Part shown: one piece after another, positions 27,095 through 35,678 of the stretch
Position numbering within the stretch: position 1 is the stretch's first letter
Layout: every line of letters starts with the position of its first letter
Assembly: GCF_963975415.1 (NCBI RefSeq)
Contig: NZ_CAXBGN010000013.1
Coordinates: 62,001-126,000, forward strand
Direction of reading: 5' to 3'
Length of the DNA: 64,000 bases
DNA from: Kriegella sp963975415
GTDB taxonomy: Bacteria; Bacteroidota; Bacteroidia; Flavobacteriales; Flavobacteriaceae
Program-made: the position numbers and the translations under genes
Notes under the pieces: generated by a model
Seen by the model: the letters and a program-made list of their open reading frames with translations, nothing else
What the model was told of the DNA's origin: nothing
Database searches by the model: none

Positions 27095-27868
27095 ATGTAT
27101 AAAGAGAGAATTGTTATTAAGGTCGGAACAAATGTTATGACCAATAAAGACAATAGAATCGTTAGGCCGGTCTTACGACGGTTGGTAAAGCAGATTGCAG
27201 AACTTTATGAACGCGATATCATTACCATATTGGTGTCGTCAGGTTCGGTAATCGCCGGAAAAGAAGTTTTGGGCGATTCACGTATTGAGGACAAGACCCA
27301 ACGACGACAGGTCTATTCTGCCATAGGACAACCACGTATGATGCGATTGTACTATAATATTTTTCAAGATTACGGTATGAAATGTGCCCAGGTGCTTCCT
27401 ACAAAACGTGATTTTAGTCCGGGGATGCACCGAAAGAACATGATCAATTGTTGTGAGGGGCTACTTTCAGAAGGTGTTATTCCTATCGCCAATGAAGACG
27501 ATGCTGTTTCGGTGACGATGTCAATGTTTTCCGATAATGATGAATTGGCAAGTCTTATCGCACAACTGATCAATGCGGATCGATTGATTATTCTAACGGA
27601 TATTGACGGACTGTATACGGGGCATCCCGATGCGGAAAATAGTAATCTTGTTCAAAATGTAGATCCTAATGAAGACTTGAACAAATATATCAAAGATAGC
27701 AACAAAAAAGAAGCGGAAGGTCGTGGTGGAATGGGCTCTAAATTGGATTATGCCCAACAAGCCGCCGCAAAAAGTATTCCCACTTTTATAGCTAACGGAA
27801 AGAAAGATAATACCATAATCGACATTATCGATGGTAAAAACGTGGGTACCAAAGTGGCCATGGACTAA
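27095..27868 (+). CDS. proB: glutamate 5-kinase, short form without PUA domain
   Basis: A 257-residue kinase that phosphorylates glutamate to start proline synthesis. Amino-acid-kinase motifs are present: VIKVGTNVMTN at the N-terminus, ILVSSGSVIAGKEVLG, PIANEDDAVS, FSDNDELASLIA and LIILTDIDGLYTG, then GRGGMGSKLDYAQQA. The C-terminal PUA domain found in the roughly 370-residue E. coli enzyme is absent. This is a clean end, not a truncation by frameshift, because proA follows 20 bases later. In the family the PUA domain is linked to feedback behaviour, so control by proline may differ. Confidence 0.95.
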   Translation: MYKERIVIKVGTNVMTNKDNRIVRPVLRRLVKQIAELYERDIITILVSSGSVIAGKEVLGDSRIEDKTQRRQVYSAIGQPRMMRLYYNIFQDYGMKCAQVLPTKRDFSPGMHRKNMINCCEGLLSEGVIPIANEDDAVSVTMSMFSDNDELASLIAQLINADRLIILTDIDGLYTGHPDAENSNLVQNVDPNEDLNKYIKDSNKKEAEGRGGMGSKLDYAQQAAAKSIPTFIANGKKDNTIIDIIDGKNVGTKVAMD

Positions 27869-27887
27869 TAATTAAAAAGTAAAAACA

Positions 27888-29087
27888 ATGCAATTAATAG
27901 CAACAGTTATAAAAAACAAGGTGTTGGCCAGTATGGAGCACCTTTTGGATAAAAACCGGGCGTTATTGCTCGAAGCTAATAAGAAAGATTTGGCCCTGTT
28001 CACGAAAGATGACCAGGCGATGTACGACAGGTTGATCGTTACCGATAAAAAAATAGATGGAATGATCGAAGCGGTCAAGTCCGTACGGTCACAAGAAGAT
28101 CCTGTAAATAGGGAGATTTCCCGAAAAGAAATGGAGAATGGACTAAAGGTGATTAATAAAACGGCCCCTTTCGGAACGATAATGATCATTTATGAGTCCC
28201 GCCCCGATGTAACGGTAGAAGCGGCAGTACTTGCATTTAAGGCCAACAACAAAATTTTGCTAAAAGGGGGAAAGGAAGCCTTGCATAGCAATACGGTGCT
28301 TGTTGATTTTTGGCACCAGGCTTTGGAGGAAAATGGTCTGAATACCGATAGTATTCAATTACTGACCATGAATAGAACGGAGACACAGCAATTTTTAAAA
28401 GAACCTACTGAACCGTTAGACCTTATTGTGCCCCGTGGAGGGGAGCGCCTGATCGCTTTTGTCAAAGAACATGCAAAATGTGCCGTTTTGGTAAGTGGCC
28501 GCGGTAATAACTTTTTATATGTCGACGAGAATGCCGATTGGGAAAAAAGTCTCAAGGTTATTCTAAATGCGAAAACCGATAAGATTTCGGCCTGTAATGC
28601 CTTGGATAAAATATTGGTGAATACCAACGTTTCCGATTATAAGGAAAAATTGATCGGACTTCGGAACATTTTAAAGGATAACGGGGTGTCGATCATGGTC
28701 GATACAAAGGCCAAGGAGGTTTTAGAAGATGAAGCACTTATTCCCGAAGCATCGGTTTGGTCGGCAGAATTTCTGGCGTTACGCTGTTGTATCGGGTCGG
28801 TAGATACGCTTTCCGATGCGGTGCAAAAGATAAATGACCATTCCGGTGGCCATTCTGCCACGATTATGACGACCGATGCCCAAACTGCCGAACGCTTTAT
28901 GGAGCAGGTCGATTGTGCGGCCGTATACCAAAATGCCTCGACCCGGTTTACCGATGGTGGTCAGATGGGGGTCGGGGCCGAGCTGGCTATCAGTACCGAT
29001 AAGTTGCACCATCGCGGTCCTTTGGGACTCAATGAATTGGTCACTAATAAATATTATATTTATGGTGACGGCCAAGTGCGCGATTGA
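27888..29087 (+). CDS. proA: glutamate-5-semialdehyde dehydrogenase (gamma-glutamyl phosphate reductase)
   Basis: A 399-residue NADPH-dependent enzyme reducing gamma-glutamyl phosphate in proline synthesis. Signature parts are IMIIYESRPDVTVEAAVLAF (about residues 98-117), LKGGKEALHSN, the catalytic Cys236 in KISACNALDKIL, and ASTRFTDGGQMGVGAELAIS near the C-terminus. Length and motifs are normal. It ends the proCBA set; a GNAT gene starts 44 bases downstream in the same direction and may be co-transcribed. Confidence 0.96.
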   Translation: MQLIATVIKNKVLASMEHLLDKNRALLLEANKKDLALFTKDDQAMYDRLIVTDKKIDGMIEAVKSVRSQEDPVNREISRKEMENGLKVINKTAPFGTIMIIYESRPDVTVEAAVLAFKANNKILLKGGKEALHSNTVLVDFWHQALEENGLNTDSIQLLTMNRTETQQFLKEPTEPLDLIVPRGGERLIAFVKEHAKCAVLVSGRGNNFLYVDENADWEKSLKVILNAKTDKISACNALDKILVNTNVSDYKEKLIGLRNILKDNGVSIMVDTKAKEVLEDEALIPEASVWSAEFLALRCCIGSVDTLSDAVQKINDHSGGHSATIMTTDAQTAERFMEQVDCAAVYQNASTRFTDGGQMGVGAELAISTDKLHHRGPLGLNELVTNKYYIYGDGQVRD

Positions 29088-29131
29088 CACAGGTTTCACC
29101 GAATTATAAATCGATTAATTCTTAGTTAGTA

Positions 29132-29989
29132 ATGTTTGATACCATAGAACGGATAGAAGGAGGCCTGGTTCATCATGGCAATGGAAATAAAAGGGTGTAT
29201 TTGCAGGAAGCGAATCACGGCAATTGGAATTTGTTGATTTCCAGCATAAGAAACCTTGCCCAACAACAGAAATATGATAAAATCGTAAGTAGGGTTCCTG
29301 AAGGGGGCATTGCTTCGTTTCAATCGGAGGGCTATCAGGTCGAAGCCAAGATTCCAGGTTTGTACAATGGGGTGACTACAGGATATTTTGTAGCCGATTT
29401 TTTGAATAAAGAACGCTCCAACTGCGCTGAACAGAAGCTAAAGATGATTCAATCGGTCAAAACTATTGCCTTGGCGGCTGCAAATTCTTCCCGTGATTCG
29501 TATATGGCCATGCCACATACATTGGAAATCCATAAACTGGGAGGTGAAGAACTTAACAAATTGACAGCCTTGGCACAGTTGAATGAAAGAGCCTTTCGGT
29601 CGTATCCTTTTCCCATTCATGACAGGTCATTTCTTATCGAACTATTGCAGCAAGGGTATGAGTTTTATGGTTTGTTCGAAGAAGGACAATTGATTGTAGC
29701 GAGTATATTGAGACCCAATGAAGCGGAATCGAATATGGAAGTTGTTGATTTTATTACCAATTCCAATTATCGAGGGCAGAACCTATCTTATTATTTGGTA
29801 CAGGAAATCAAGAAAAAAAGTGCTGAAAGAGGTCTTAAAACGATTTACACTTCGGTACGCGCCACCTCCTACGGACTCAACATTACCTTTAGCAAACATG
29901 GTTTTTCGTATGGGGGCACGTTGTTGAACAATACCTTGATCGGTGATACGATGGAAAGTATGAACGTTTGGTATTTAAGTCTTAATTAA
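29132..29989 (+). CDS. ablB: AblB-like beta-lysine N-acetyltransferase (GNAT family)
   Basis: A 285-residue protein with an N-terminal domain of about 120 residues (start MFDTIERIEGGLVHHG; GLYNGVTTGYFVADFLN) and a C-terminal GNAT domain (FYGLFEEGQLIVASIL; VDFITNSNYRGQNLSYYLVQ for acetyl-CoA binding). The C-terminal arrangement, SYGLNITFSKHGFSYGGTL followed by NNTLIGDTMESMNVWY, closely resembles AblB enzymes, which acetylate beta-lysine to the osmolyte N-epsilon-acetyl-beta-lysine. The partner lysine 2,3-aminomutase (ablA) is not in the window. Proximity to the proline genes is consistent with an osmoprotection theme, but this is inference; a different GNAT substrate is possible. Confidence 0.65.
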   Translation: MFDTIERIEGGLVHHGNGNKRVYLQEANHGNWNLLISSIRNLAQQQKYDKIVSRVPEGGIASFQSEGYQVEAKIPGLYNGVTTGYFVADFLNKERSNCAEQKLKMIQSVKTIALAAANSSRDSYMAMPHTLEIHKLGGEELNKLTALAQLNERAFRSYPFPIHDRSFLIELLQQGYEFYGLFEEGQLIVASILRPNEAESNMEVVDFITNSNYRGQNLSYYLVQEIKKKSAERGLKTIYTSVRATSYGLNITFSKHGFSYGGTLLNNTLIGDTMESMNVWYLSLN

Positions 29990-30012
29990 TGCCACTAAAG
30001 TCAAATTCAAGC

Positions 30013-30700
30013 AGCTCCCCTCTTTTTTAAAAGAGGGGAATGAATTCCGGTTGCGCCGGGTTTTGGGGCAAACGGAAGAAAGGGGAGTTCTGTTTTACAC
30101 CCACTTTGTAAGTTTTAATTGGGGAAACTAACCCTCCGTCTTCGCTTTCAGCGAATCCACCTCCCTTTGAAAAAGGGAGGAGCTGTTACCTTTTTTAATT
30201 TATTTACCACATTTGAATTTAAGAGCTCCCCTCTTTTCTTAAAAGAGGGGAATGAATTCCTGTTGCGCCGGGTTTGCGGTGCACTAGGAAGAAAGGGGAG
30301 TTCTGTTTTACACATCCACTTTATAAGTTCAATTGTAGAAGCTAACCCTCCGTCCCGCTACGCAGGACACCTCCCTTTTTTAATTTATTTATCACCTTTG
30401 AATTTAAGAGCTCCCCTCTTTCCTTAAAAGAGGGGAATGAATTCCGGTTGCGCCGGGTTTTGGGGCAAACGGAAGAAAGGGGAGTTCTGTTTTACACCCA
30501 CTTTGTAAGTTTTAATTGGGGAAACTAACCCTCCGTCTTCGCTTTCAGCGAATCCACCTCCCTATGAAAAAGGGAGGAGCTGTTACCTTGTTTAATTTAT
30601 TTACCACATTTGAACTTAGCAGCTCCCCTCTTTTTTAAAAGAGGGGAATGAATTCCGGTTCAGCCAAAGTTTTGGCTGAAGTGGAAGAAAGGGGAGTTCT
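30013..30700. repeat. left block of alternating palindromic repeats (A1-B1-A2-B2-A3-B3-A4)
   Basis: Two repeat families alternate. Unit A (about 80 bases; copies begin at 30013, 30224, 30409 and 30621) starts AGCTCCCCTC, has an immediate hairpin CTCTTTT/AAAAGAG, a variable central stem, and ends AGAAAGGGGAGTT, so its ends are inverted copies. Unit B (30130-30190, 30344-30380, 30527-30587) starts AACCCTCCGTC, carries either the stem TTCGCT/AGCGAA plus CCTCCC/GGGAGG or the shorter GTCC/GGAC form. A1-B1 and A3-B3 are nearly identical over about 200 bases, indicating recent duplication. Spacing is 185-212 bases. The ORFs seen across this block are artefacts of the repeat. Confidence 0.85.
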
Positions 30701-31204
30701 GAACACCTTTCAAAATGTTCGAAACAGGGACGAGAACCCTCAACCATTTTCCCTAAAATTACTCTTGATTTCTTCTAAAACAGAATCCAGAAAATCAAAT
30801 ACCATCTTATTCTCAAATCTAAGAACCTTATAACCCAAGTCGTTTAAATAGGTGGTTCTTTTTTGGTCATATTCCGCTGCTGTCGGATTGTTATGGACTT
30901 CCCCGTCCAATTCAATAATCAATTTCTGTGAAGCACAATAAAAATCCACGATATAATAGCCGATGCTATGTTGTTTGGTAAAACGTTTTCCGCCAAGCTG
31001 TCTTGCTTTTAAATACCTCCATAAAAATGCCTCTGCCGGGGTCATATTTTTTCTTAGTTTCCGTCTTCGCCCTTGAAGTTCTTTTTTCGAATGTATTTTC
31101 TTTGGTTTCATTGCTTCAATTTACGTGCTTCCCTCCTTTTTTAAAAGCGGGGAATGAATTCCTGTTCAGCCAAAGTTTTGGCTGAAGTGGAAGAAAGGGG
31201 AGTT
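30621..31204. mobile_element. candidate composite unit: DUF559 gene between two matching repeat copies
   Basis: The DUF559 gene with its flanks is bounded by unit A4 (30621-30700) and unit A5 (31125-31204) in direct orientation. These are the only two of seven A units with the CAGCCAAA/TTTGGCTG central stem; the others have a TTGCGCC-type stem. This is what one would expect if the nuclease gene inserted into, or travels with, a particular repeat variant. No transposase is present, and no target-site duplication can be shown by eye. Confidence 0.4.
30740..31111 (-). CDS. DUF559 endonuclease-like protein (Vsr/PD-(D/E)XK type)
   Basis: A 123-residue protein of the DUF559 family. After a basic N-terminus (KKELQGRRRKLRKNMTPAEA) comes a core with Asp56 in YYIVDFYC and Glu67-x-Asp69 in LIIELDGEVH, matching the acidic residues of the Vsr-like PD-(D/E)XK nuclease fold, then NDLGYKVLRFENKMVFDFLD. 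All expected residues are intact, so it could be an active DNA nuclease. It lies alone inside an array of palindromic repeats: the flanking units A4 and A5 share a central sequence not found in the other units. The link between protein and repeats is inference. Confidence 0.85.
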   Translation of the reverse strand: MKPKKIHSKKELQGRRRKLRKNMTPAEAFLWRYLKARQLGGKRFTKQHSIGYYIVDFYCASQKLIIELDGEVHNNPTAAEYDQKRTTYLNDLGYKVLRFENKMVFDFLDSVLEEIKSNFRENG

Positions 31205-31540
31205 TGGTTAACACAATTTATTAATTTTAAGAGTAAGAGCAAACCCTCCGTCCCGCTACGCAGGACACCTCCCTTTTTTAATTTATTTATCACATTTGAA
31301 TTTAAGAGCTCCCCTCTTTTTTAAAAGAGGGGAATGAATTCCGGTTGCGCCGGGTTTACGGTGCAATTGGAAGAAAGGAGAGTTTTGTTTTACACACACT
31401 TTATAAGTTCAATTGTAGAAGCTAACCCTCCGTCCCGCTACGCAGGACACCTCCTTTTTTTAATTTATTAATCACCTTTGAATTTAAGAGCTCCCCTCTT
31501 TTCTTAAAAGAGGGGAATGAAGTGGAAGAAAGGGGAGTTT
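31125..31540. repeat. right block of alternating palindromic repeats (A5-B4-A6-B5-A7)
   Basis: Units A5 (from about 31125), A6 (31307) and A7 (31489) alternate with short-form B units at 31242-31279 and 31424-31460, at a 182-base period. A5 shares with A4 the central stem CAGCCAAA/TTTGGCTG. A7 lacks the central stem and ends touching the stop codon of the methylmalonyl-CoA mutase gene, so the array extends exactly to the coding boundary. Confidence 0.85.
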
Positions 31541-33659
31541 AATCTAAAAGCAATTCCAGCACCTGAATAGCGGCTTCGGGAATTTTTGTACCGGGCCCAA
31601 AAATAGCGGTGGTACCCCTATCAAATAAAAATTGATAATCCTGCTTAGGGATGACACCGCCGACGATGACCATGATATCTTCCCGACCATATTCTTTAAG
31701 GCGGTCGATGACCTGGGGTACTAAGGTTTTGTGCCCTCCTGCTAATGAAGAGATTCCTAAAATATGTACATCGTTTTCTATGGCTTGTTTTGCAGCTTCC
31801 TCGGGAGTTTGAAAAAGCGGACCGATATCTACATCAAAACCGAGGTCGGCATAACTGGTGGCCACCACTTTGGCACCCCGATCATGGCCATCTTGTCCCA
31901 TTTTGGCAATCAAGATTCTCGGTCGACGGCCCTCTTCCTTTGCGAAACTATCCGCTAATTCCCGGGCCTTTAAAAAATGCTCATCTTTCTTTATTTCTTT
32001 GGAATACACACCCGATATTGTTTGTGTTTTTGCCACATGGCGCCCAAAAGCATCTTCAAGTGCAGCACTAATTTCTCCCAGGGTTGCACGTGACCGTGCG
32101 GCTTCTACGGTTAAAGCTAATAAATTATTGCCATTCTTAAGACGTTCCATACCTTTTTCAGGGGGCGCTGATGTCATCCTTTTTTTGGCCGCTGCGGTCA
32201 GTCTGTTCAAAGCAGTTTTTACAGTGGTGTCATTTCGTTTCTTTTTAAGGAGCGATAAACGTTTTAGCTGTTGGTCACGGACGGCTTTGTTGTCCACCTC
32301 CAAGATTTGTAATGGGTCTTCGGTCTCCAGTTGGTATTTATTCATACCAATGATAATGTCTTGATCGTTATCGATGTTGGCCTGTTTTTTTGCCGCAGCT
32401 TCCTCGATACGCATTTTCGGGATTCCCGCTTCTATCGCTTTGGTCATTCCGCCCAGTTCTTCGACTTCCTGAATTAGTACCCAAGCTTTATGTATGAGTT
32501 CATCGGTCAATTTTTCCACATAATGGCTGCCGGCCCAAGGGTCTACCGTTTTTGTGATTTTGGTCTCTTCCCGTAGAAATAGTTGTGTGTTACGCGCAAT
32601 TCGAGCCGAAAAATCGGTGGGTAATGCAATGGCTTCGTCCAAGGCATTGGTGTGTAGGCTTTGTGTACCTCCAAAAATGGCAGCGGCAGCTTCAATGGTC
32701 GTACGGGCCACATTATTAAAGGGGTCTTGTTCGGTAAGGCTCCAGCCACTGGTCTGACAGTGGGTACGGAGGGCCATAGATTTCGCATCTTTCGGATGGA
32801 ACTGTTTGACCATTTTCGCCCAAAGGACCCGGCCGGCACGCATTTTGGCAATTTCCATAAAGTGGTGCATGCCAATACCCCAAAAAAAAGAAAGTCGTGG
32901 GGCCAGGGTGTCGATATCGATGCCGGCATTTAGACCTGTACGTAAGTATTCCAATCCGTCGGCAAGGGTGTAGGCCAATTCAATTTCGGCAGTGGCGCCC
33001 GCTTCGTGCATGTGGTAGCCCGAAATACTGATGCTATTGAATTTGGGCATATGAACGCTGCAATATTCGAAAATAGCACTAACAATGTGCATCGAAGGTG
33101 CTGGTGGATAAATATAGGTGTTGCGCACCATAAACTCTTTGAGGATATCATTCTGAATGGTTCCCGTTAACAATTCGGGTGGCACACCTTGCTCTTCGGC
33201 GGCCACGATATAAAAAGCCATGATGGGTAGCACCGCTCCATTCATGGTCATGGAAACGGACATTTTATCCAGGGGAATTTTATCGAACAAGATTTTCATG
33301 TCCTCGACCGAATCGATAGCTACTCCTGCTTTGCCTACATCTCCCGCTACACGCTCATGGTCACTATCGTACCCGCGATGTGTCGGTAAATCAAACGCTA
33401 TGGAAAGTCCCTTTTGCCCTGCGGCCAAGTTTCTTCTATAAAAAGCATTACTCTCTTCGGCTGTTGAGAATCCGGCATATTGGCGAATGGTCCACGGTTG
33501 TTGTACATACATGGTGGCATAAGGTCCTCGTAAAAAAGGTGGGATGCCCGCGGCAAAATCAAGGTGCTCGAATTCGGGCGTCTGTGTAGCGCCTGGCGAA
33601 GTCTTTTCCTGCGAACCTTTTCCGCTCAATGTTAGCTCTTGTATGTTCTTCCGCTTCAT
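31539..33659 (-). CDS. mutB: methylmalonyl-CoA mutase, large (catalytic) subunit
   Basis: A 706-residue adenosylcobalamin enzyme interconverting methylmalonyl-CoA and succinyl-CoA. I chose the ATG at 33659 (MKRKNIQELTL); an upstream in-frame ATG at 33695 lies closer to the repeat tract. The barrel domain starts with PPFLRGPYATMYVQQPWTIR and QYAGFSTAEESNAFYRRNL, with RIARNTQLFLREET near the substrate pocket. The C-terminal cobalamin-binding domain contains the lower-ligand motif DGHDRG (DxHxxG) followed by GLFQTPEEAA-like and GGVIPKQDY segments. It is downstream of the small subunit gene, separated by a 155-base spacer with a heptamer tandem repeat. Role: propionate and branched-chain amino acid metabolism. 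Confidence 0.96.
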   Translation of the reverse strand: MKRKNIQELTLSGKGSQEKTSPGATQTPEFEHLDFAAGIPPFLRGPYATMYVQQPWTIRQYAGFSTAEESNAFYRRNLAAGQKGLSIAFDLPTHRGYDSDHERVAGDVGKAGVAIDSVEDMKILFDKIPLDKMSVSMTMNGAVLPIMAFYIVAAEEQGVPPELLTGTIQNDILKEFMVRNTYIYPPAPSMHIVSAIFEYCSVHMPKFNSISISGYHMHEAGATAEIELAYTLADGLEYLRTGLNAGIDIDTLAPRLSFFWGIGMHHFMEIAKMRAGRVLWAKMVKQFHPKDAKSMALRTHCQTSGWSLTEQDPFNNVARTTIEAAAAIFGGTQSLHTNALDEAIALPTDFSARIARNTQLFLREETKITKTVDPWAGSHYVEKLTDELIHKAWVLIQEVEELGGMTKAIEAGIPKMRIEEAAAKKQANIDNDQDIIIGMNKYQLETEDPLQILEVDNKAVRDQQLKRLSLLKKKRNDTTVKTALNRLTAAAKKRMTSAPPEKGMERLKNGNNLLALTVEAARSRATLGEISAALEDAFGRHVAKTQTISGVYSKEIKKDEHFLKARELADSFAKEEGRRPRILIAKMGQDGHDRGAKVVATSYADLGFDVDIGPLFQTPEEAAKQAIENDVHILGISSLAGGHKTLVPQVIDRLKEYGREDIMVIVGGVIPKQDYQFLFDRGTTAIFGPGTKIPEAAIQVLELLLD

Positions 33660-33752
33660 TATTCTTATTCCAATTTCTTCTTTTGTGCTTTCCAACCGCG
33701 AATTCCTATCGCGAACCCCGTTTCTTACACTTCGTATATGGTCCTAATTACG

Positions 33753-33822
33753 CACTGCCCACTGCCCACTGTTCATTGTTCACTGCTCACTGCTCACTGT
33801 CCACTGCTCACTGTTCATTGTT
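33753..33822. repeat. ten-copy heptamer tandem repeat (CACTGYY) across the end of mutA
   Basis: Exactly ten adjacent seven-base copies of CACTGYY or CATTGTT occupy 33753-33822. The mutA stop (complement of 33815-33817) and its preceding Gln codon lie inside the last two copies. Seven is not a multiple of three, so a change in copy number would alter the local frame after the stop and the spacing to mutB, whose start is 94 bases further on. Confidence 0.9.
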
Positions 33823-35191
33823 CACCCTTCAACCTTTCCTGCTCCATAACCTCCGCCAAACGTTTTGGAATAATAGGAACGATTAAGGTTTTTCGAGGTT
33901 TTGTCTTTACAAACGGATACAATTCCAACGTATGTTTTACCGTTTCCGAAGGTTTTTGAAAGGCATTGGTACCGACCAATATTTCATTACGGGTATCGAA
34001 CAATTGTTGTTCTTTTTGTGCACTTTCATTTATTTTTCGCTGAATAATGCCGTTTTTCAGCTGTTCTAAAAACCCACCACTTGCCTCAATCGATTTAAAT
34101 AGTTCCAAGGCTTTTTGAGCCAGCTGATGGGTAAGGGTCTCGATGTAATAGGCACCTTCGGCAGCCTGGGCTATCTGGTCAAAGTGGCTTTCGTGTTTCA
34201 AGAGCAACAACTGGTTACGGGCCGATCGTTCTCCAAATACGTTGGTTTTATGGTAAATCGCATCATAAGGGGTATTGCAAACCGTATTAGCACCTCCAAT
34301 AATGGCTGACATACATTCGGTGGTCGTTCGAAGCATGTTCGTGTTCGTGGCATATAAGGTTTTGTTCCGACGACTGGGTACGGCCATGATGTGGCAATCG
34401 GTAGCAATTCCATAGCGCTCTGCCAAGGTACGCCACAAAAGACGCAAGGCTCGAATTTTGGCAATTTCGAAAAAGTAATTACTGCCCACCGCGATGTTAA
34501 AAGTAAGTTTCTGGAATAGGTCAGGGCCATAATCGACCAAGTATTCGTGGGCATGGGCGAGGGCATAGGCCAGCTGCTGCACCATGGGCGCACCGGCATT
34601 TTGATACAACGAACCATCTACCGATAGCACCGAGGTGTTCTTATGTGCTTTAAAAAGCTTTAAAATTTCAGTTACCGTGGTATGGTCAGTAGCTTGGTTG
34701 GCATACCAATTTCCTGATCGCGCCAAATGTCCGATCGGATCGATATGTAAAACAAGGGGTGTTGTAATAGCGGTTGCCTTTAAAAGCCGTGTTGTGTACG
34801 ATTTTGATAAAAATTGGCACTTAAAATGAAGTGTGGTTGCCGACAAATCAATGCCGTCGATAAGGGTATGGATCGCAATATTTTCGGAAGGAATGGTACA
34901 TACCAAACTTTCCGCCCCCCCAAGTATGGCTTTTAACGCTTTGGTATTTGCCCTTTTGGCATCCGCTACAAATAGTTCTTGCCCGATGGCCCACGTTTCC
35001 GGTGCGTTTGGTTGTGCCAAACGATGTTGCTGAAGGTCATCGGCATGATAAAAGGGTTTGATAGATATACCCTCCAACGTCTCGTAGACCATATTTTTGT
35101 TATAATCCGCTCCTTTTAGGGCATACTGAATTTGCTGTTTCCAAGCTTTTGCCGAAACCGGTGGAAAATCATCAAACAGGCTTTCTTTCAT
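33815..35191 (-). CDS. mutA: methylmalonyl-CoA mutase, small subunit
   Basis: A 458-residue partner of the catalytic subunit. The N-terminus (MKESLFDDFPPVSAKAWKQQ) and barrel segments such as GAPMVQQLAYALAHAHEYL, FNIAVGSNYFFEIAKIRALR and TECMSAIIGGANTVCNTPYD match the family. It is shorter than the roughly 600-residue small subunits of Propionibacterium because it lacks the C-terminal cobalamin-binding-like domain; it ends RLAEVMEQERLKGEQ inside a heptamer repeat tract. Small subunits of this short type are common in Bacteroidota. It is first in the mutA-mutB operon; the 487-base region upstream holds its promoter. Confidence 0.94.
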   Translation of the reverse strand: MKESLFDDFPPVSAKAWKQQIQYALKGADYNKNMVYETLEGISIKPFYHADDLQQHRLAQPNAPETWAIGQELFVADAKRANTKALKAILGGAESLVCTIPSENIAIHTLIDGIDLSATTLHFKCQFLSKSYTTRLLKATAITTPLVLHIDPIGHLARSGNWYANQATDHTTVTEILKLFKAHKNTSVLSVDGSLYQNAGAPMVQQLAYALAHAHEYLVDYGPDLFQKLTFNIAVGSNYFFEIAKIRALRLLWRTLAERYGIATDCHIMAVPSRRNKTLYATNTNMLRTTTECMSAIIGGANTVCNTPYDAIYHKTNVFGERSARNQLLLLKHESHFDQIAQAAEGAYYIETLTHQLAQKALELFKSIEASGGFLEQLKNGIIQRKINESAQKEQQLFDTRNEILVGTNAFQKPSETVKHTLELYPFVKTKPRKTLIVPIIPKRLAEVMEQERLKGEQ

Positions 35192-35678
35192 AGAAACATA
35201 AAAATAGTTGTGTTAAGTTAAGCTAAAATACACGATTGCCCTATAGGTCATTTCAGTATTAACGAAACACTTTAGCATTTGTGAAAAGTACAATTTTCAA
35301 CGTGAACCGAAAAGATTTCCAAAGAACTTAAGTGAGGGGTTCGGGTAGTAAAATAAGCTTTTTAAATACGATATCGTAAAGCAAGAGGCCAAGTTAAAAT
35401 TTCGATTTAGCCGGTTGTTATAGAGGTTTTTAAGATGGTCTGAACACTAGATTCTTAGGCTATGGTATTTTCGGTTGCTTGGTTTCGTAATTACGGGTTA
35501 ACCAATAAATAGCTTATCTTTAAGTAGCAGAAGTTCATAATAACAACATGATGTAGTAGCCAATCCCCTGTATTTCGCTAGCAATCGGCAGCGTTATGGA
35601 CTTTTTTATAGTACTGTTGTGTTCGACCAAACACTTGATACCTCCGAAAAATTAATTGATTGTTAAAAGAATCGAGGT
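35192..35678. other. divergent intergenic region between mutA and the methyltransferase gene
   Basis: No supported ORF, repeat or RNA gene. The sequence is AT-rich and must contain promoters for mutA on the minus strand and the methyltransferase on the plus strand, but I could not find a clear TTTG/TAnnTTTG match. It marks the boundary between metabolic genes and the polysaccharide region. Confidence 0.5.

Noticed and set aside
30119..30427. Open frames inside the repeat array on the plus strand
   Set aside because: They translate the repeat units themselves, show no protein family features and recur wherever the repeat does.
30013..31540. Regular repeats that might be a CRISPR array
   Set aside because: Units are about 80 bases, internally palindromic and of two alternating kinds; intervening sequence is itself repeated, not unique spacers, and no cas genes are near.
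33629..33959. Plus-strand frames across the heptamer repeat
   Set aside because: The frames arise from the tandem repeat and lie antisense to mutA and mutB, whose coding is certain.
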